A DNA stretch of 63,478 nt from Hyphomicrobiales bacterium (GTDB taxonomy: Bacteria; Pseudomonadota; Alphaproteobacteria; Rhizobiales; Rhizobiaceae), in contig JAFKJY010000055.1 in NCBI GenBank assembly GCA_017305835.1, forward strand, positions 11,988-75,465. Direction: 5' to 3'. Of this stretch, positions 34,044 to 42,458 are shown in pieces (position 1 is the stretch's first letter; each line of letters begins with the position of its first letter). A program made the position numbers and the translations under genes. The notes below the pieces were generated by a model. It made no database searches, was not told the DNA's origin, and worked only from the letters and a program-made list of their open reading frames with translations.

Positions 34044-36112
34044 TCATCGGCACCGCCGGCCACATCGACCACGGCAAGACGGCGCTGGTGAAGGCGCTGA
34101 CGGGGGTCGACGCCGACAGGCTGCGCGAGGAGAAGGAGCGTGGCATCACCATCGATCTCGGCTTCGCCTATCTGCCCGTCGGCGACGGCTGCATCCTCGG
34201 CTTCGTCGACGTGCCGGGGCACGACCGCTTCGTGCGCAACATGCTGGCGGGCGCCACCGGCATCGACTTCGTGCTGCTGGTCGTGGCTGCGGACGACGGG
34301 GTGATGCCGCAGACGCGCGAGCATCTCGACATCGTCACCCTGCTGGGGCTGACGCGGGGCGCCGTGGCGCTGACCAAGGCCGACCTCGTCCCGCCCGCGC
34401 GCCTGGCCGAAGTCGCGGGAGAGGTCGAAACGCTTTGCCACGGAACGCCGTTCGCCGGCACCCGGATGTTCCCGGTCTCCCCGGTGACCGGCGAGGGCGT
34501 GGAGGCGCTGCGCGACGCGCTCGCCGCCGCGGCGCGGTCCTTCTCGCCCCGCGGCGAAGAAGGGCTGTTCCGGCTGGCGGTCGACCGCTGCTTCAGCATC
34601 CGCGGCGCCGGCACGGTGGTCACCGGCGCCGTTCTGTCGGGCAGCGTTTCCGTCGGCGACGGCGTGACCGTCAGCCCCTCCGGCCTGCGGGCGCGGGTGC
34701 GCGGCATCCATGCGCAGAACCGCGCCGTGGCGCGCGGGCAGGTGGGCGAGCGCTGCGCCCTCAACCTCGTCGGCGACGGGGTCGGCGTGCAGGCCATCGG
34801 CCGCGGCGACGTCGTGCTGGACGCCGCCGCGCATGCGCCGGCGAGCCGTATCGACGCCGAATTGCGGCTGCTCGCCGGCGAGCCGCGCGCGCTGGCGCAC
34901 TGGACGCCTGTCCGCCTTCACCACGCCGCGGCGGAGGTCGGCGCGCGCGCCGCGCTGCTGCAGGAGGGTCCGATCGTGCCGGGCGCGACCGGCCGCGTGC
35001 AGCTCGTGCTGGAAAGGCCGGTCGCGGCGGCGGTCGGCGACCGCTTCGTCATCCGCGACACCTCCGGCGCGCGCACCATGGGCGGCGGCCGTTTCCTCGA
35101 CCTGCGTGGGCCCGACAGGCGCCGGCGGAGTACAGCGCGCCTCGCCCAGCTCGATGCATTGTCGCGCGAAAGCCTGGCCGATGTGCTGGCCGGACTGCTC
35201 GACCTGCCGCCCTTCGCCGTGGACGTCGCGGCCTTCGCCCGCGACCGCGCGCTCGGCCTGGAGCTGCGGGACCTTCTGGCCCGCGTGCCGCATGTCCGGG
35301 CAAGCTCGGACGGGCACGATCTCGCTTTCTCCCCGGCAACCTGGAAAACCCTTTCGGAAAGCGCGCGGGCGCTGCTCGAAGACCATCATCGCACCCACCC
35401 GCACCTGCTCGGCCCCGGCATCGCGTGGCTGGCTGCCCGGCTGGAGCCGCGCGTCGGCATCGGGCCCGCTTCCGTCGCGATCCGCACCCTCGTCGTGGAC
35501 GGCATGCTGGCGACGGAGGGCGGCGTGGTGCGCCTGCCCGGCCACAGGCTGGCACTCGACGGCCGCGACTACGCGCTATGGCAGCGCATCCTGCCTCTCT
35601 TTTCCGGCGAGGCCCGCTTCCGCCCGCCGCTCGGGCGCGAATGCGCGGGGCTGCTCGGCGAGCGCGAGCCGGAGGTGCGCCGGGTGCTCAAGGCGATGGC
35701 CAGGCAGCAGCGCGTCGTCGAGCTGGCGCCGGACCGCTTCTTCCTCGACGAGGCGGTGCGGGAGATGGCAGGTATTGCCGCCGAGGTCGCAGCGGCGCGG
35801 CCGGACGGGCTGTTCTCGGCAGCCGATTTTCGCGACCGGCTGCGCAACGGCCGCAAGGTGGCGATCGAGATCCTCGAATATTTCGACCGCAGCGGGCTGA
35901 CGACGCGGCGCGGGGACCTGCGCGGCGTCGTCCCGCAGCGGATCGCGGACCACGCGCGCCGCACGAACGGAATAATGGAAGAGAATCGTCCCCGGTGGGG
36001 CGTCCGGACTTCAAATCCGGGTGGGGCTGTCAGCCAGTCCCGGGTGGGTTCGACACCCACTCTCTTCCGCCATCCCACAACCGGCCCGGCCCGTGGTCGG
36101 GACGGACGTTGA
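34040..36112 (+). CDS. selB: Selenocysteine-specific elongation factor, frame running through tRNA-Sec gene
   Basis: 690 codons as an open frame; family members are usually 610-640. SelB binds Sec-tRNA(Sec), GTP and the SECIS loop. The GTPase motifs are [23 protein letters not shown] and TKADL near residues 4-120, followed by EF-Tu-like domains and C-terminal winged helices ending with [17 protein letters not shown] at about residues 618-634. The conserved part stops just before the tRNA-Sec gene starts at codon 646; no stop codon occurs until 36110-36112, 38 bases past the tRNA CCA. The last 45 codons are therefore tRNA sequence plus spacer. Confidence 0.93.
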   Translation: MIIGTAGHIDHGKTALVKALTGVDADRLREEKERGITIDLGFAYLPVGDGCILGFVDVPGHDRFVRNMLAGATGIDFVLLVVAADDGVMPQTREHLDIVTLLGLTRGAVALTKADLVPPARLAEVAGEVETLCHGTPFAGTRMFPVSPVTGEGVEALRDALAAAARSFSPRGEEGLFRLAVDRCFSIRGAGTVVTGAVLSGSVSVGDGVTVSPSGLRARVRGIHAQNRAVARGQVGERCALNLVGDGVGVQAIGRGDVVLDAAAHAPASRIDAELRLLAGEPRALAHWTPVRLHHAAAEVGARAALLQEGPIVPGATGRVQLVLERPVAAAVGDRFVIRDTSGARTMGGGRFLDLRGPDRRRRSTARLAQLDALSRESLADVLAGLLDLPPFAVDVAAFARDRALGLELRDLLARVPHVRASSDGHDLAFSPATWKTLSESARALLEDHHRTHPHLLGPGIAWLAARLEPRVGIGPASVAIRTLVVDGMLATEGGVVRLPGHRLALDGRDYALWQRILPLFSGEARFRPPLGRECAGLLGEREPEVRRVLKAMARQQRVVELAPDRFFLDEAVREMAGIAAEVAAARPDGLFSAADFRDRLRNGRKVAIEILEYFDRSGLTTRRGDLRGVVPQRIADHARRTNGIMEENRPRWGVRTSNPGGAVSQSRVGSTPTLFRHPTTGPARGRDGR
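35977..36072 (+). tRNA. selC: tRNA-Sec (anticodon UCA)
   Basis: 96 bases with an 8-bp acceptor stem (GGAAGAGA with TCTCTTCC), discriminator G and encoded CCA. The anticodon loop CTTCAAA has TCA at 36011-36013. A long variable arm, a TTCGACA T-loop and a GGT-type D-loop match the E. coli selC pattern closely. It lies inside the 3' end of the selB reading frame, sense orientation, so its maturation by RNase P would cut the selB transcript. Presumably it is the only Sec-decoding tRNA. Confidence 0.97.
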
Positions 36113-36144
36113 AGCGGGTCGGCCAAGCTGTCAGTGTGAACGCT

Positions 36145-37053
36145 ATGCCCATGCTGACGGACATCAAGGCATTCCTGGCGAGCGCCCGCACGGGCGGGTT
36201 CTCGGGCGCGGCGCGCGAACTCGGAACCACGCCGTCCGTCATCTCCAAGCGGGTCGGGCGCCTCGAGGACGAGATCGGCGCCAAGCTGTTCCTGCGCACC
36301 ACGCGGGCCCTGACGCTGACGGCGGAGGGCGAGCGCCTGCAGCCGCGGCTGCTGCAGCTGACGGCCGAGCTCGACGACACGCTGTACGACCGCGAAAGCT
36401 CCGGCCTGCGCGGCACGCTGCGCGTGCGCGCGCCTTCCACCTTCGGGACCTTCTTCGTCGGCCCCTCGGTCAACCGGTTCCAGGCCAGGCACCCGGACAT
36501 GACGATCGAGCTGCTGCTGATCGACCGCCCCGTCAATCCGCTGGAGGAGGGCTTCGACGTCTCGCTCGGCGCGCTGCCGCAATCCTTCAACGGCGTGATC
36601 GAGATCCCGTTCTGCCCCTACCGCAGGCTGCTCGTCGGCGCGCCGCGCTACCTCGAACGGCGCGGTACGCCGCAGATCCCGGCTGACGTCTTCGCCCATG
36701 ACTGCCTCGTCTTCGCCCCGTCGGGGCACACATGGACCTTCGGCGCGCCCGGCGGCCCGCTGTCGCTCGACATTCGCCCGCGCTACACGGTCAACGACAG
36801 CTACATCCTGGTGGACGCGGCCATGCAGGGGCTGGGGCTCGCCGCCGTGCCGGAATTCCTGGCGCGCCGGCCGATCGCGGAGGGCAGGCTGGCCGCCCTG
36901 CTGCCGGACTTCCCGCTCGTGCCGCTGTCGTTCAAGGCGATGGTGCCCCGTCACAAGTCGAGGCGGCCCGAGGTGGTCGCGCTGATCGAGCACATCAGGC
37001 AGGAATTCGATCCGCCGCCCTGGGACGACCACGTCCCGGTCTGGTTCGCCTGA
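36145..37053 (+). CDS. LysR-family transcriptional regulator
   Basis: 302 aa, normal length. The helix-turn-helix is SGAARELGTTPSVISKRVGR near residues 21-40, followed by LEDEIGAKLFLRTTRALTLT. The effector domain ends with VPLSFKAMVPRHKSRRPEV. It begins 72 bases after the tRNA-Sec CCA, on the same strand, and converges on a TetR gene. Its target is not evident; the sel locus, TetR or Ldi-like genes are all possible. Confidence 0.88.
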   Translation: MPMLTDIKAFLASARTGGFSGAARELGTTPSVISKRVGRLEDEIGAKLFLRTTRALTLTAEGERLQPRLLQLTAELDDTLYDRESSGLRGTLRVRAPSTFGTFFVGPSVNRFQARHPDMTIELLLIDRPVNPLEEGFDVSLGALPQSFNGVIEIPFCPYRRLLVGAPRYLERRGTPQIPADVFAHDCLVFAPSGHTWTFGAPGGPLSLDIRPRYTVNDSYILVDAAMQGLGLAAVPEFLARRPIAEGRLAALLPDFPLVPLSFKAMVPRHKSRRPEVVALIEHIRQEFDPPPWDDHVPVWFA

Positions 37054-37082
37054 AGCCGGTCCCGCCCGGCATGCGGCCCGGC

Positions 37083-37727
37083 CTAGGGGAGATCGAGCGG
37101 CAGGCGGCTGATGCGCCGCGCCTCCTCCTCCGCCATCCCGAGCGCCGAGAGGATCAGCTTGCACAGCGATTCGACGTAATCCGGCGGCCGCGTGTCGGAA
37201 AGCAGCGCCCGCAGCCCGGTGCGGACCGTGCCGACGACAAGGTCGCTGGCGCTGGTGAGGTCGTCGAAGGCGAAGCGGCCGGCGGCGCGGCCAAGCATGA
37301 GGTCCGGCCGCGGATAGGCCTTCAGGTCCTCGTTGACGGTCCTGCGGTCGGCCGACATCGCCACGATCAGCCAGCCCAGCGTGGCGTCGCGGCGCGCCCG
37401 GTGCATGACGCTGCGGGTCACCGCGGCCAGCCGCTCGGCCGGATCGGCGAAGATCGCGCAGGCCGCCTGGATGTCCCGGAACGGATCGCGGCCGACCCGC
37501 TCCCACAGCGCCTCCAGCAGATCCTCGCGCATGGAGAAGTGGTTGTAGAAGGTGCCGCGCGAGACGTCCGCCTCGGCGATGAAATCGTCGATCGTGGCGC
37601 GCGCCATTCCGTGATGGGCGATCGCGCGGGCGCCGGCTTCCATCAGCCGCTGACGCATCCGCGCACGCCGCTGCTGGCCGATCTCCGCCCGCGTCCTGCG
37701 CGGTTCCGCCTTGCCGGGCTGCTCCAT
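37083..37727 (-). CDS. TetR-family transcriptional regulator
   Basis: About 214 aa from the ATG at 37727; an upstream GTG-type frame start to 37793 would run across the operator. The DNA-binding domain is ATIDDFIAEADVSRGTFYNH followed by FSMREDLLEAL near residues 46-75. The C-terminal ligand domain is not assignable. It is divergent from the linalool-dehydratase-like gene, with an 18-bp operator-like dyad between, so it probably represses both. Confidence 0.87.
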   Translation of the reverse strand: MEQPGKAEPRRTRAEIGQQRRARMRQRLMEAGARAIAHHGMARATIDDFIAEADVSRGTFYNHFSMREDLLEALWERVGRDPFRDIQAACAIFADPAERLAAVTRSVMHRARRDATLGWLIVAMSADRRTVNEDLKAYPRPDLMLGRAAGRFAFDDLTSASDLVVGTVRTGLRALLSDTRPPDYVESLCKLILSALGMAEEEARRISRLPLDLP

Positions 37728-37740
37728 TGCGCAATCCAAA

Positions 37741-37758
37741 TTGAACAAATCTGTCCAA
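37741..37758. promoter_or_regulatory. TetR operator-like dyad
   Basis: TTGAACA-AATC-TGTCCAA, with one mismatch between arms, is centred between the divergent TetR and Ldi-like genes, 13 bases upstream of the TetR ATG. A TTGACA at 37776 could be the -35 of the plus-strand promoter. Confidence 0.55.
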
Positions 37759-37828
37759 AATGACAATTGACATGCATTTGCGGGTGCGGTCAACTCGGCA
37801 CCGGCCGCCCGTGCGAGCGGAGGAGAGC

Positions 37829-39400
37829 ATGTCGAACGTCGCCGAAGCGCATCGCGGAGCCGGCACCGCCCGGCCAGTCCCGGAGCCGGCGGCGCTGGAC
37901 GACAAGCAGGCCGGCCATCTGCGCCGCATCGTCGACCTGTCCGAGCGTCTTCCCGACGACTGGTCCGGCATGCTGGGCCGCAGCACCATGCAGGAGGATT
38001 TCGGGGCGCTGCGCTTCCAGCTCGCCTATATGGCCTACGCGCTGGCGCTGACGCATCTGCACCGGCTGCCGGCCGCGCCGGCGCTCTTCCGCAAGCCGTT
38101 CGACAGCCTGATCCAGAAGATCCTGTCGATCGACGTGTGGATGTACTGGCACTATGTCAGCACGGGCAACGTCCGCCTCAACAAGGGCGAGCTGCCGGCG
38201 CGGTGGGATCCCGTCGCCGAGGACAACATCATGTACAGCGCCTACGTCCAGTCGATGGCGCTGATGTACCATTATCTCTTCGACGACCCGAAATATGCCG
38301 GGAAGGGCGCGCTGTCCTTCAAGCTCCAGCCGCTCTTCTGGGGTAGCGGCGACAGGATATTCGCGTATGACGAGAAGTCGCTCAGCCAGCACCTCTACTG
38401 GATGATGGTCGAGAAGGGCTATCTCGGCATCGCCTGCGAGCCCAACTGCGTCTTCCAGATCTGCAACCAGCCGGCGATCCTCGGCTTCCGCCTGCACGAC
38501 CTCGTCTATGGCGGCGATCTGGCCGGCGAGGTCACCGAAGGCTACCGCAAGGCCTGGGCGGAGTTCGGCATCCGGTCCCCGGACGGCCATTTCAACATCC
38601 TGGCGCTGGAGCGCGAGCACGCGCTCGTGCAGCGCCCGCCCGCGCCCTGGGCCGATTTCTGGCTCGGCGCGCTGATGCATGCCTGGGACCCGGAAGGCGT
38701 CGAGGCGGCCTATCGCGGCCAGATGGACCATTGGAAGCGCGAGGGGCCGGACGGCACCTTGTGGATCCAGCCCTACGTGCCGTCCTCCAATGCCGAGGCG
38801 CGGTCGGGCAATGCGCTCGATTTCGGCTGGGCGGCGGTCTGCGCGTCGGAAGTGGGCGACACGGACACGCTCGAAAGGCTGCTCGCCTATGCCGATCGGT
38901 TCCTGACGCCGACCTGGGAGGACGGCGCCTATTACTATCGCCGCCGCGACGAGCCGATGCTGGACGGGCGGCCCGCCGCCATGGACCCGCACACCGGCAA
39001 CTGCCTGCTCGGCTATGCCCGGCTCAACGTTCCGGGCGGCCTGCGCAAGCTCTATGCCGGGCCGCTCGGCGCCGACTGGTTCTCGCGGCCCGCGATCGTC
39101 GACATCTCCGGCCGGCCCGACATCCGCGCCGCGCGCCACGATCCAGACACGGACGAGTTGCGCGTCGTGCTGCGGCCCGGACGCGGCGGCAGGGAGCAGG
39201 TCGGGCTTGCCGTTTCCAACGTCTGGGGGAAGGGCCGCTCATGGCGGCTCGCGGCCGACGGCGAGACCGTGGCCCGGGGCGATGGCGACGGCGTCACGGA
39301 CGCCGGCGGCCGCATCTCCGTGCAGCGCGAAGCATCGAACCTCGCCATAAGCCTGCCGCTGGACGGCGAGGTCGAGCTTCGCCTGGCCATGCAACCATGA
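37829..39400 (+). CDS. Linalool dehydratase/isomerase (Ldi) family protein
   Basis: 523 aa. The middle holds VWMYWHYVSTGN and IACEPNCVFQICNQP, giving Cys203 and Cys212 nine residues apart, the same spacing as the catalytic Cys171/Cys180 of Castellaniella LinD. TWEDGAYYYRR and the alpha/alpha-barrel-like repeats also fit this family. LinD dehydrates linalool to myrcene and isomerises geraniol in the periplasm. This protein shows no signal peptide, so it would act in the cytosol. A C-terminal beta-rich extension of about 100 residues follows. GGAGGAGA precedes the ATG at 37829. It is translationally coupled to a SCO-like gene. Family assignment comes from recalled motifs; the substrate may well not be a terpene. 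Confidence 0.65.
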   Translation: MSNVAEAHRGAGTARPVPEPAALDDKQAGHLRRIVDLSERLPDDWSGMLGRSTMQEDFGALRFQLAYMAYALALTHLHRLPAAPALFRKPFDSLIQKILSIDVWMYWHYVSTGNVRLNKGELPARWDPVAEDNIMYSAYVQSMALMYHYLFDDPKYAGKGALSFKLQPLFWGSGDRIFAYDEKSLSQHLYWMMVEKGYLGIACEPNCVFQICNQPAILGFRLHDLVYGGDLAGEVTEGYRKAWAEFGIRSPDGHFNILALEREHALVQRPPAPWADFWLGALMHAWDPEGVEAAYRGQMDHWKREGPDGTLWIQPYVPSSNAEARSGNALDFGWAAVCASEVGDTDTLERLLAYADRFLTPTWEDGAYYYRRRDEPMLDGRPAAMDPHTGNCLLGYARLNVPGGLRKLYAGPLGADWFSRPAIVDISGRPDIRAARHDPDTDELRVVLRPGRGGREQVGLAVSNVWGKGRSWRLAADGETVARGDGDGVTDAGGRISVQREASNLAISLPLDGEVELRLAMQP

Positions 39401-39906
39401 TCGAGGCGTCGTTCTCGCTGCTCGACCACGACGGCCGGCGCGTCGGGCCGGAAACCTATCGCGGCCGGTGGATGCTCGTCTTCTTCGGCTTCACCCACTG
39501 CAAGGTCGTCTGCCCGCGCAACCTGGCGAAGCTGTCCGCCATGCTGGACGGTCTCGGCCCGGCCGCGGACGACATCGTGCCGCTCTACATAACGGTCGAT
39601 CCCGAGCGCGACACGCCGGAGCGCATGAGGACGTGGCTTGGCGAGCACTATCCGCGCTTCACCGGCCTGACCGGCACGCGTGAGGAGATCGACGCCGCGC
39701 GCCGGGCGTTCCGCGTCTTCGCGCAGCGACGGCCGGAGACGACGCCGGGAGACTATGACGTCCCGCACACGGCCATCGCCTATCTGCTCGACCGCGACGG
39801 ACGTTTTCGCGACCATTTCCCCGAGACGAGGAGCGAGGCGGAGATCCGCGAAGGGATCGCCGGGCTGCTTGCATCCGACGCCGGGCATGCCGGCCCTCCT
39901 GCCTGA
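39397..39906 (+). CDS. SCO1/SenC-family thioredoxin-fold protein, leaderless
   Basis: 169 aa. FFGFTHCKVVCPRNLAKLS carries the CxxxC pair of SCO copper chaperones, and the third ligand appears as the histidine in YDVPHTAIAYLLD. ITVDPERDTPERM is also typical. SCO proteins usually have an N-terminal membrane anchor or signal; here the domain starts at the first residue (ASFSLLDHDG), so the protein should stay in the cytosol. Its ATG overlaps the upstream stop (ATGA), so it is tied to the Ldi-like protein and may serve as a thiol reductant or metal donor for that protein's cysteines. Confidence 0.85.
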   Translation: MIEASFSLLDHDGRRVGPETYRGRWMLVFFGFTHCKVVCPRNLAKLSAMLDGLGPAADDIVPLYITVDPERDTPERMRTWLGEHYPRFTGLTGTREEIDAARRAFRVFAQRRPETTPGDYDVPHTAIAYLLDRDGRFRDHFPETRSEAEIREGIAGLLASDAGHAGPPA

Positions 39907-39912
39907 CCTCTT

Positions 39913-40698
39913 TCAGGACTCGGGAAAGCCGCCCAGTTCGAGCAGGCGGTTGCGGTCTTCGATGTCGATGTTGATGTCGAAGACGACGCCGTCCGTGCGG
40001 TAGACGAGCTGCGCCAGGCACAGCACCTCCTTGCGCGCGTTCTGGAAGATGCGGCGCACGCGCACGACGGGATCGTGGATGCGGATGTCGAGCTCGGCCG
40101 CCTCCGGCGGCATCGAGGACACGACGCGGAAGGTCTGGCGCACGTTGGTCAGCCCGATCTCGCGCGTGTCGTAGAGCAGCGTGCTGATCAGCTCGGTCGC
40201 CCACAGCCGGTCCGGCACCAGCCTGTAGGCGTCCTCGCAGATCAGGTACTCCGCGAAGATGAAGGGCCGGCCGTTCCGCGAGAATATGCGCTTCATGTAG
40301 TGGTAGGGCTCGGCCGCCCGGCCCTCGTCGGGACCGATCCGCAGCTCGCCGTCGGCCGGCCGCGACGCGACCACGCGGAAGGCGAGCTCGCGTCCGCTCC
40401 CCGAGGGCGAGCGCGTCAGCCGGTAGGGGATCGTGTCGGGCGCGTCAGGCTTGGCGGTGACGAAGGTGCCGCGCCCGCGCTCCGGGCTGATCAGTCCCTC
40501 GGTCTCCAGCGTGGCCAGCGCGTGGCGCACCGTCATCGGCGAGACACCGAAGGTCGCCACCATCTGCTTCAGCGTCGGCAGCCGGTCGCCGAGCTTCCAG
40601 GTGTCGTCCGCGATCTGCCGGCGCACGATCGCCGCGAGCTGGACGTAATAGGGCGTGCCGTCCTCGCGCAGCATCTTCTGTTCGGCTGAACCCGGCAC
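39913..40698 (-). CDS. GntR-family regulator, HutC subfamily (UTRA domain)
   Basis: 261 aa. The winged helix is PTLKQMVATFGVSPMTVRHA near residues 41-60, followed by LETEGLISPERGRGTFV. The C-terminal half, with YHYMKRIFSRNGRPFIFAEYLI and DINIDIEDR, is a UTRA ligand domain. It is divergent from the oligopeptide-type ABC operon and probably represses it. The GTG at 40698 has GGAAGGA upstream; an ATG at 40674 is possible. Confidence 0.9.
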   Translation of the reverse strand: MPGSAEQKMLREDGTPYYVQLAAIVRRQIADDTWKLGDRLPTLKQMVATFGVSPMTVRHALATLETEGLISPERGRGTFVTAKPDAPDTIPYRLTRSPSGSGRELAFRVVASRPADGELRIGPDEGRAAEPYHYMKRIFSRNGRPFIFAEYLICEDAYRLVPDRLWATELISTLLYDTREIGLTNVRQTFRVVSSMPPEAAELDIRIHDPVVRVRRIFQNARKEVLCLAQLVYRTDGVVFDINIDIEDRNRLLELGGFPES

Positions 40699-40784
40699 CT
40701 GCCGCCAATCCTTCCCCGTTGCGAACCCGCGCCCCGTTATTGCACGCCGCAGGCGCAGACAATGCGCGGCCGGGACGATTTCGC

Positions 40785-40827
40785 AAAAAAAAAAGCGTTT
40801 GTGACCCTTATCACGAATATATTAAAG
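40785..40827. promoter_or_regulatory. AT-rich divergent promoter with GTGA-N6-TCAC dyad
   Basis: A run of ten A (40785-40794) is followed by TTGTGA (40799) and TTAAAG 17 bases later, a plausible promoter for the ABC operon. GTGACCCTTATCAC (40801-40814) overlaps the -35 and is a candidate operator for the divergent GntR. Confidence 0.4.
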
Positions 40828-40927
40828 TGCTAGCGTTATATCACAATCGGGGCAAGTCCCGATGTGGGAGGTTCAGGCGCCGGCGCCGCCGGTTCGCCGC
40901 ATCCAAGATCAGGCTGGGAGGGCCGAG

Positions 40928-42445
40928 ATGAAGAAGTGGATCACGACATTAGCAGCTTCCGTGGCGCTGGCGCTCGGGCTCGCCGGGACTTCGGCGTGGG
41001 CGCAGGGCAGCGGGACGTTCAGATATGCCGAGCAGGTGAAGCTCATCACCATGGACCCGCAGCAGCAGAGCGGCAGCGGCGTTCCGTTCCTGCGCCCCGT
41101 CTATGAGACGCTGTTCGAGAAGTCGCCCGACGGCAAGCCGGTCCCGCTGCTGGCCACCGGCTACAAGGTCGACGGGCTCGACGTCACCATCACCCTGCGC
41201 CAGGGCGTCACCTTCAGCAATGGCGAGTCCTTCAACGCCGAGGTGGCGGCCGCCAACATCAACCGCGGCGTCAAGCTCGCCATCATCGAGGGCCTGAAGA
41301 CCGTCGCCAGCGCCGAGGCGGTCGACGCCTCCACGCTCCACATCAAGCTCAAGGAGCCCGATCCGGCGATCATCGACAGCCTCTGCTACACCGGCGGCAT
41401 GATGCTCGCCCCGGCTGCGATGGCCGACCCGGCAATCGACCGCAACCCGATCGGCACCGGCCCCTACGTCTACGACAAGGCGCAGTCGCGCGAGGGCGAG
41501 GTGCGCGTCTACACGCCGAACCCGACCTACTGGGACAAGGACAAGATCGGCCTCGCCCGCTACGAGGTGTGGGAGCTTCCCGACGACACCGCGCGCCTGA
41601 ACGCGCTGAAGACTGGCCAGATCGACGCCGGCAACTGGCTGGCCAACCCGCAGTCCGCCATCATCGACCGCACGCCCGGCCTGAAGCTCATCCGCGGCAC
41701 CGGCGGCCTGAACTACCACGTCATCATCTCCGACCGCGAGGGCACCGTCGTCCCCGCCTTCGCCGACATCAACGTGCGCAAGGCGATGGCGCACGCCATC
41801 GACCGAGAGGCCTTCGGCAAGGCGGTCCAGTTCGGCCTCGCCGAGAAGTCGTTCCAGCCCTACGGCAAGGGCGACTGGGCCTACGACCCGGCGCTGGAGG
41901 GCGTCTACGAGTTCAATCTCGACAAGGCCCGCGAGTACATGGCCAAGTCGAAGTTCCCGAACGGCTTCAGCTTCGACATGCCGTCGATCCCGATCTACCA
42001 GTCGCGCCTGGAGGCGCTGGCTGGCTTCTTCAAGGAGATCGGCATCACCATGAACATCGTGCCGCAGGAGCCGGGCACGCTCGCCCGCGTCAGCCGCACG
42101 ACCAACTTCCCGGCGACCAACCTGGTCTGGGCCACCAACACCGATCCGAAGTTCCTCGCGCTCCGCTACATCTACAAGGACGCCGCCTACAACCCGTTCA
42201 AGGCGACGCCGAGCGAGGAACTGCTTTCGCTTGCCAAGCAGGGGCTGGAATCGGTCGACATCGGCGTGCGTGCTCCCATCTACAAGAAGATGGCCGCCGA
42301 ACTCGCCGACGAGGCGTTCCTGATCTTCGTCACCAACACGCCGATCCTGATCGGCGTCAGCGACAAGACCGCGAACAATCCCACCGTCGTCTATCGCTTC
42401 GGCGAGGACTCGATCAATCTGCGTGGCCTGAAGGCCAACGACTGA
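40928..42445 (+). CDS. Oligopeptide-type ABC transporter substrate-binding protein (SBP_bac_5)
   Basis: 505 aa. Signal peptide KKWITTLAASVALALGLAG ending in AWAQ. FRYAEQVKLITMDPQQQSG, NPIGTGPYVYDK and INVRKAMAHAIDREAF are landmarks of DppA/OppA-class receptors. It binds the substrate in the periplasm for the permease and ATPase genes downstream. GGGAGG lies upstream of the ATG. The hydrolase and CoA transferase at the operon end suggest the ligand is an ester or carboxylic compound and not necessarily a peptide. Confidence 0.92.
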   Translation: MKKWITTLAASVALALGLAGTSAWAQGSGTFRYAEQVKLITMDPQQQSGSGVPFLRPVYETLFEKSPDGKPVPLLATGYKVDGLDVTITLRQGVTFSNGESFNAEVAAANINRGVKLAIIEGLKTVASAEAVDASTLHIKLKEPDPAIIDSLCYTGGMMLAPAAMADPAIDRNPIGTGPYVYDKAQSREGEVRVYTPNPTYWDKDKIGLARYEVWELPDDTARLNALKTGQIDAGNWLANPQSAIIDRTPGLKLIRGTGGLNYHVIISDREGTVVPAFADINVRKAMAHAIDREAFGKAVQFGLAEKSFQPYGKGDWAYDPALEGVYEFNLDKAREYMAKSKFPNGFSFDMPSIPIYQSRLEALAGFFKEIGITMNIVPQEPGTLARVSRTTNFPATNLVWATNTDPKFLALRYIYKDAAYNPFKATPSEELLSLAKQGLESVDIGVRAPIYKKMAAELADEAFLIFVTNTPILIGVSDKTANNPTVVYRFGEDSINLRGLKAND

Positions 42446-42458
42446 TATCCGGGTCCCC

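Noticed and set aside
35569..37989. 806-codon minus-strand frame across selB, tRNA-Sec and LysR
   Set aside because: It crosses a clear tRNA and two well-supported genes and shows no family features; the part after 37083 is a shifted frame of the TetR gene.
39397..39906. SCO-like protein containing Sec
   Set aside because: Both positions of the CxxxC motif are ordinary cysteine codons and no in-frame TGA occurs.
40785..40794. A10 tract as a transposon or phase-variation signal
   Set aside because: It lies in a promoter region with no flanking repeats and not within a gene; an AT-rich promoter element is simpler.
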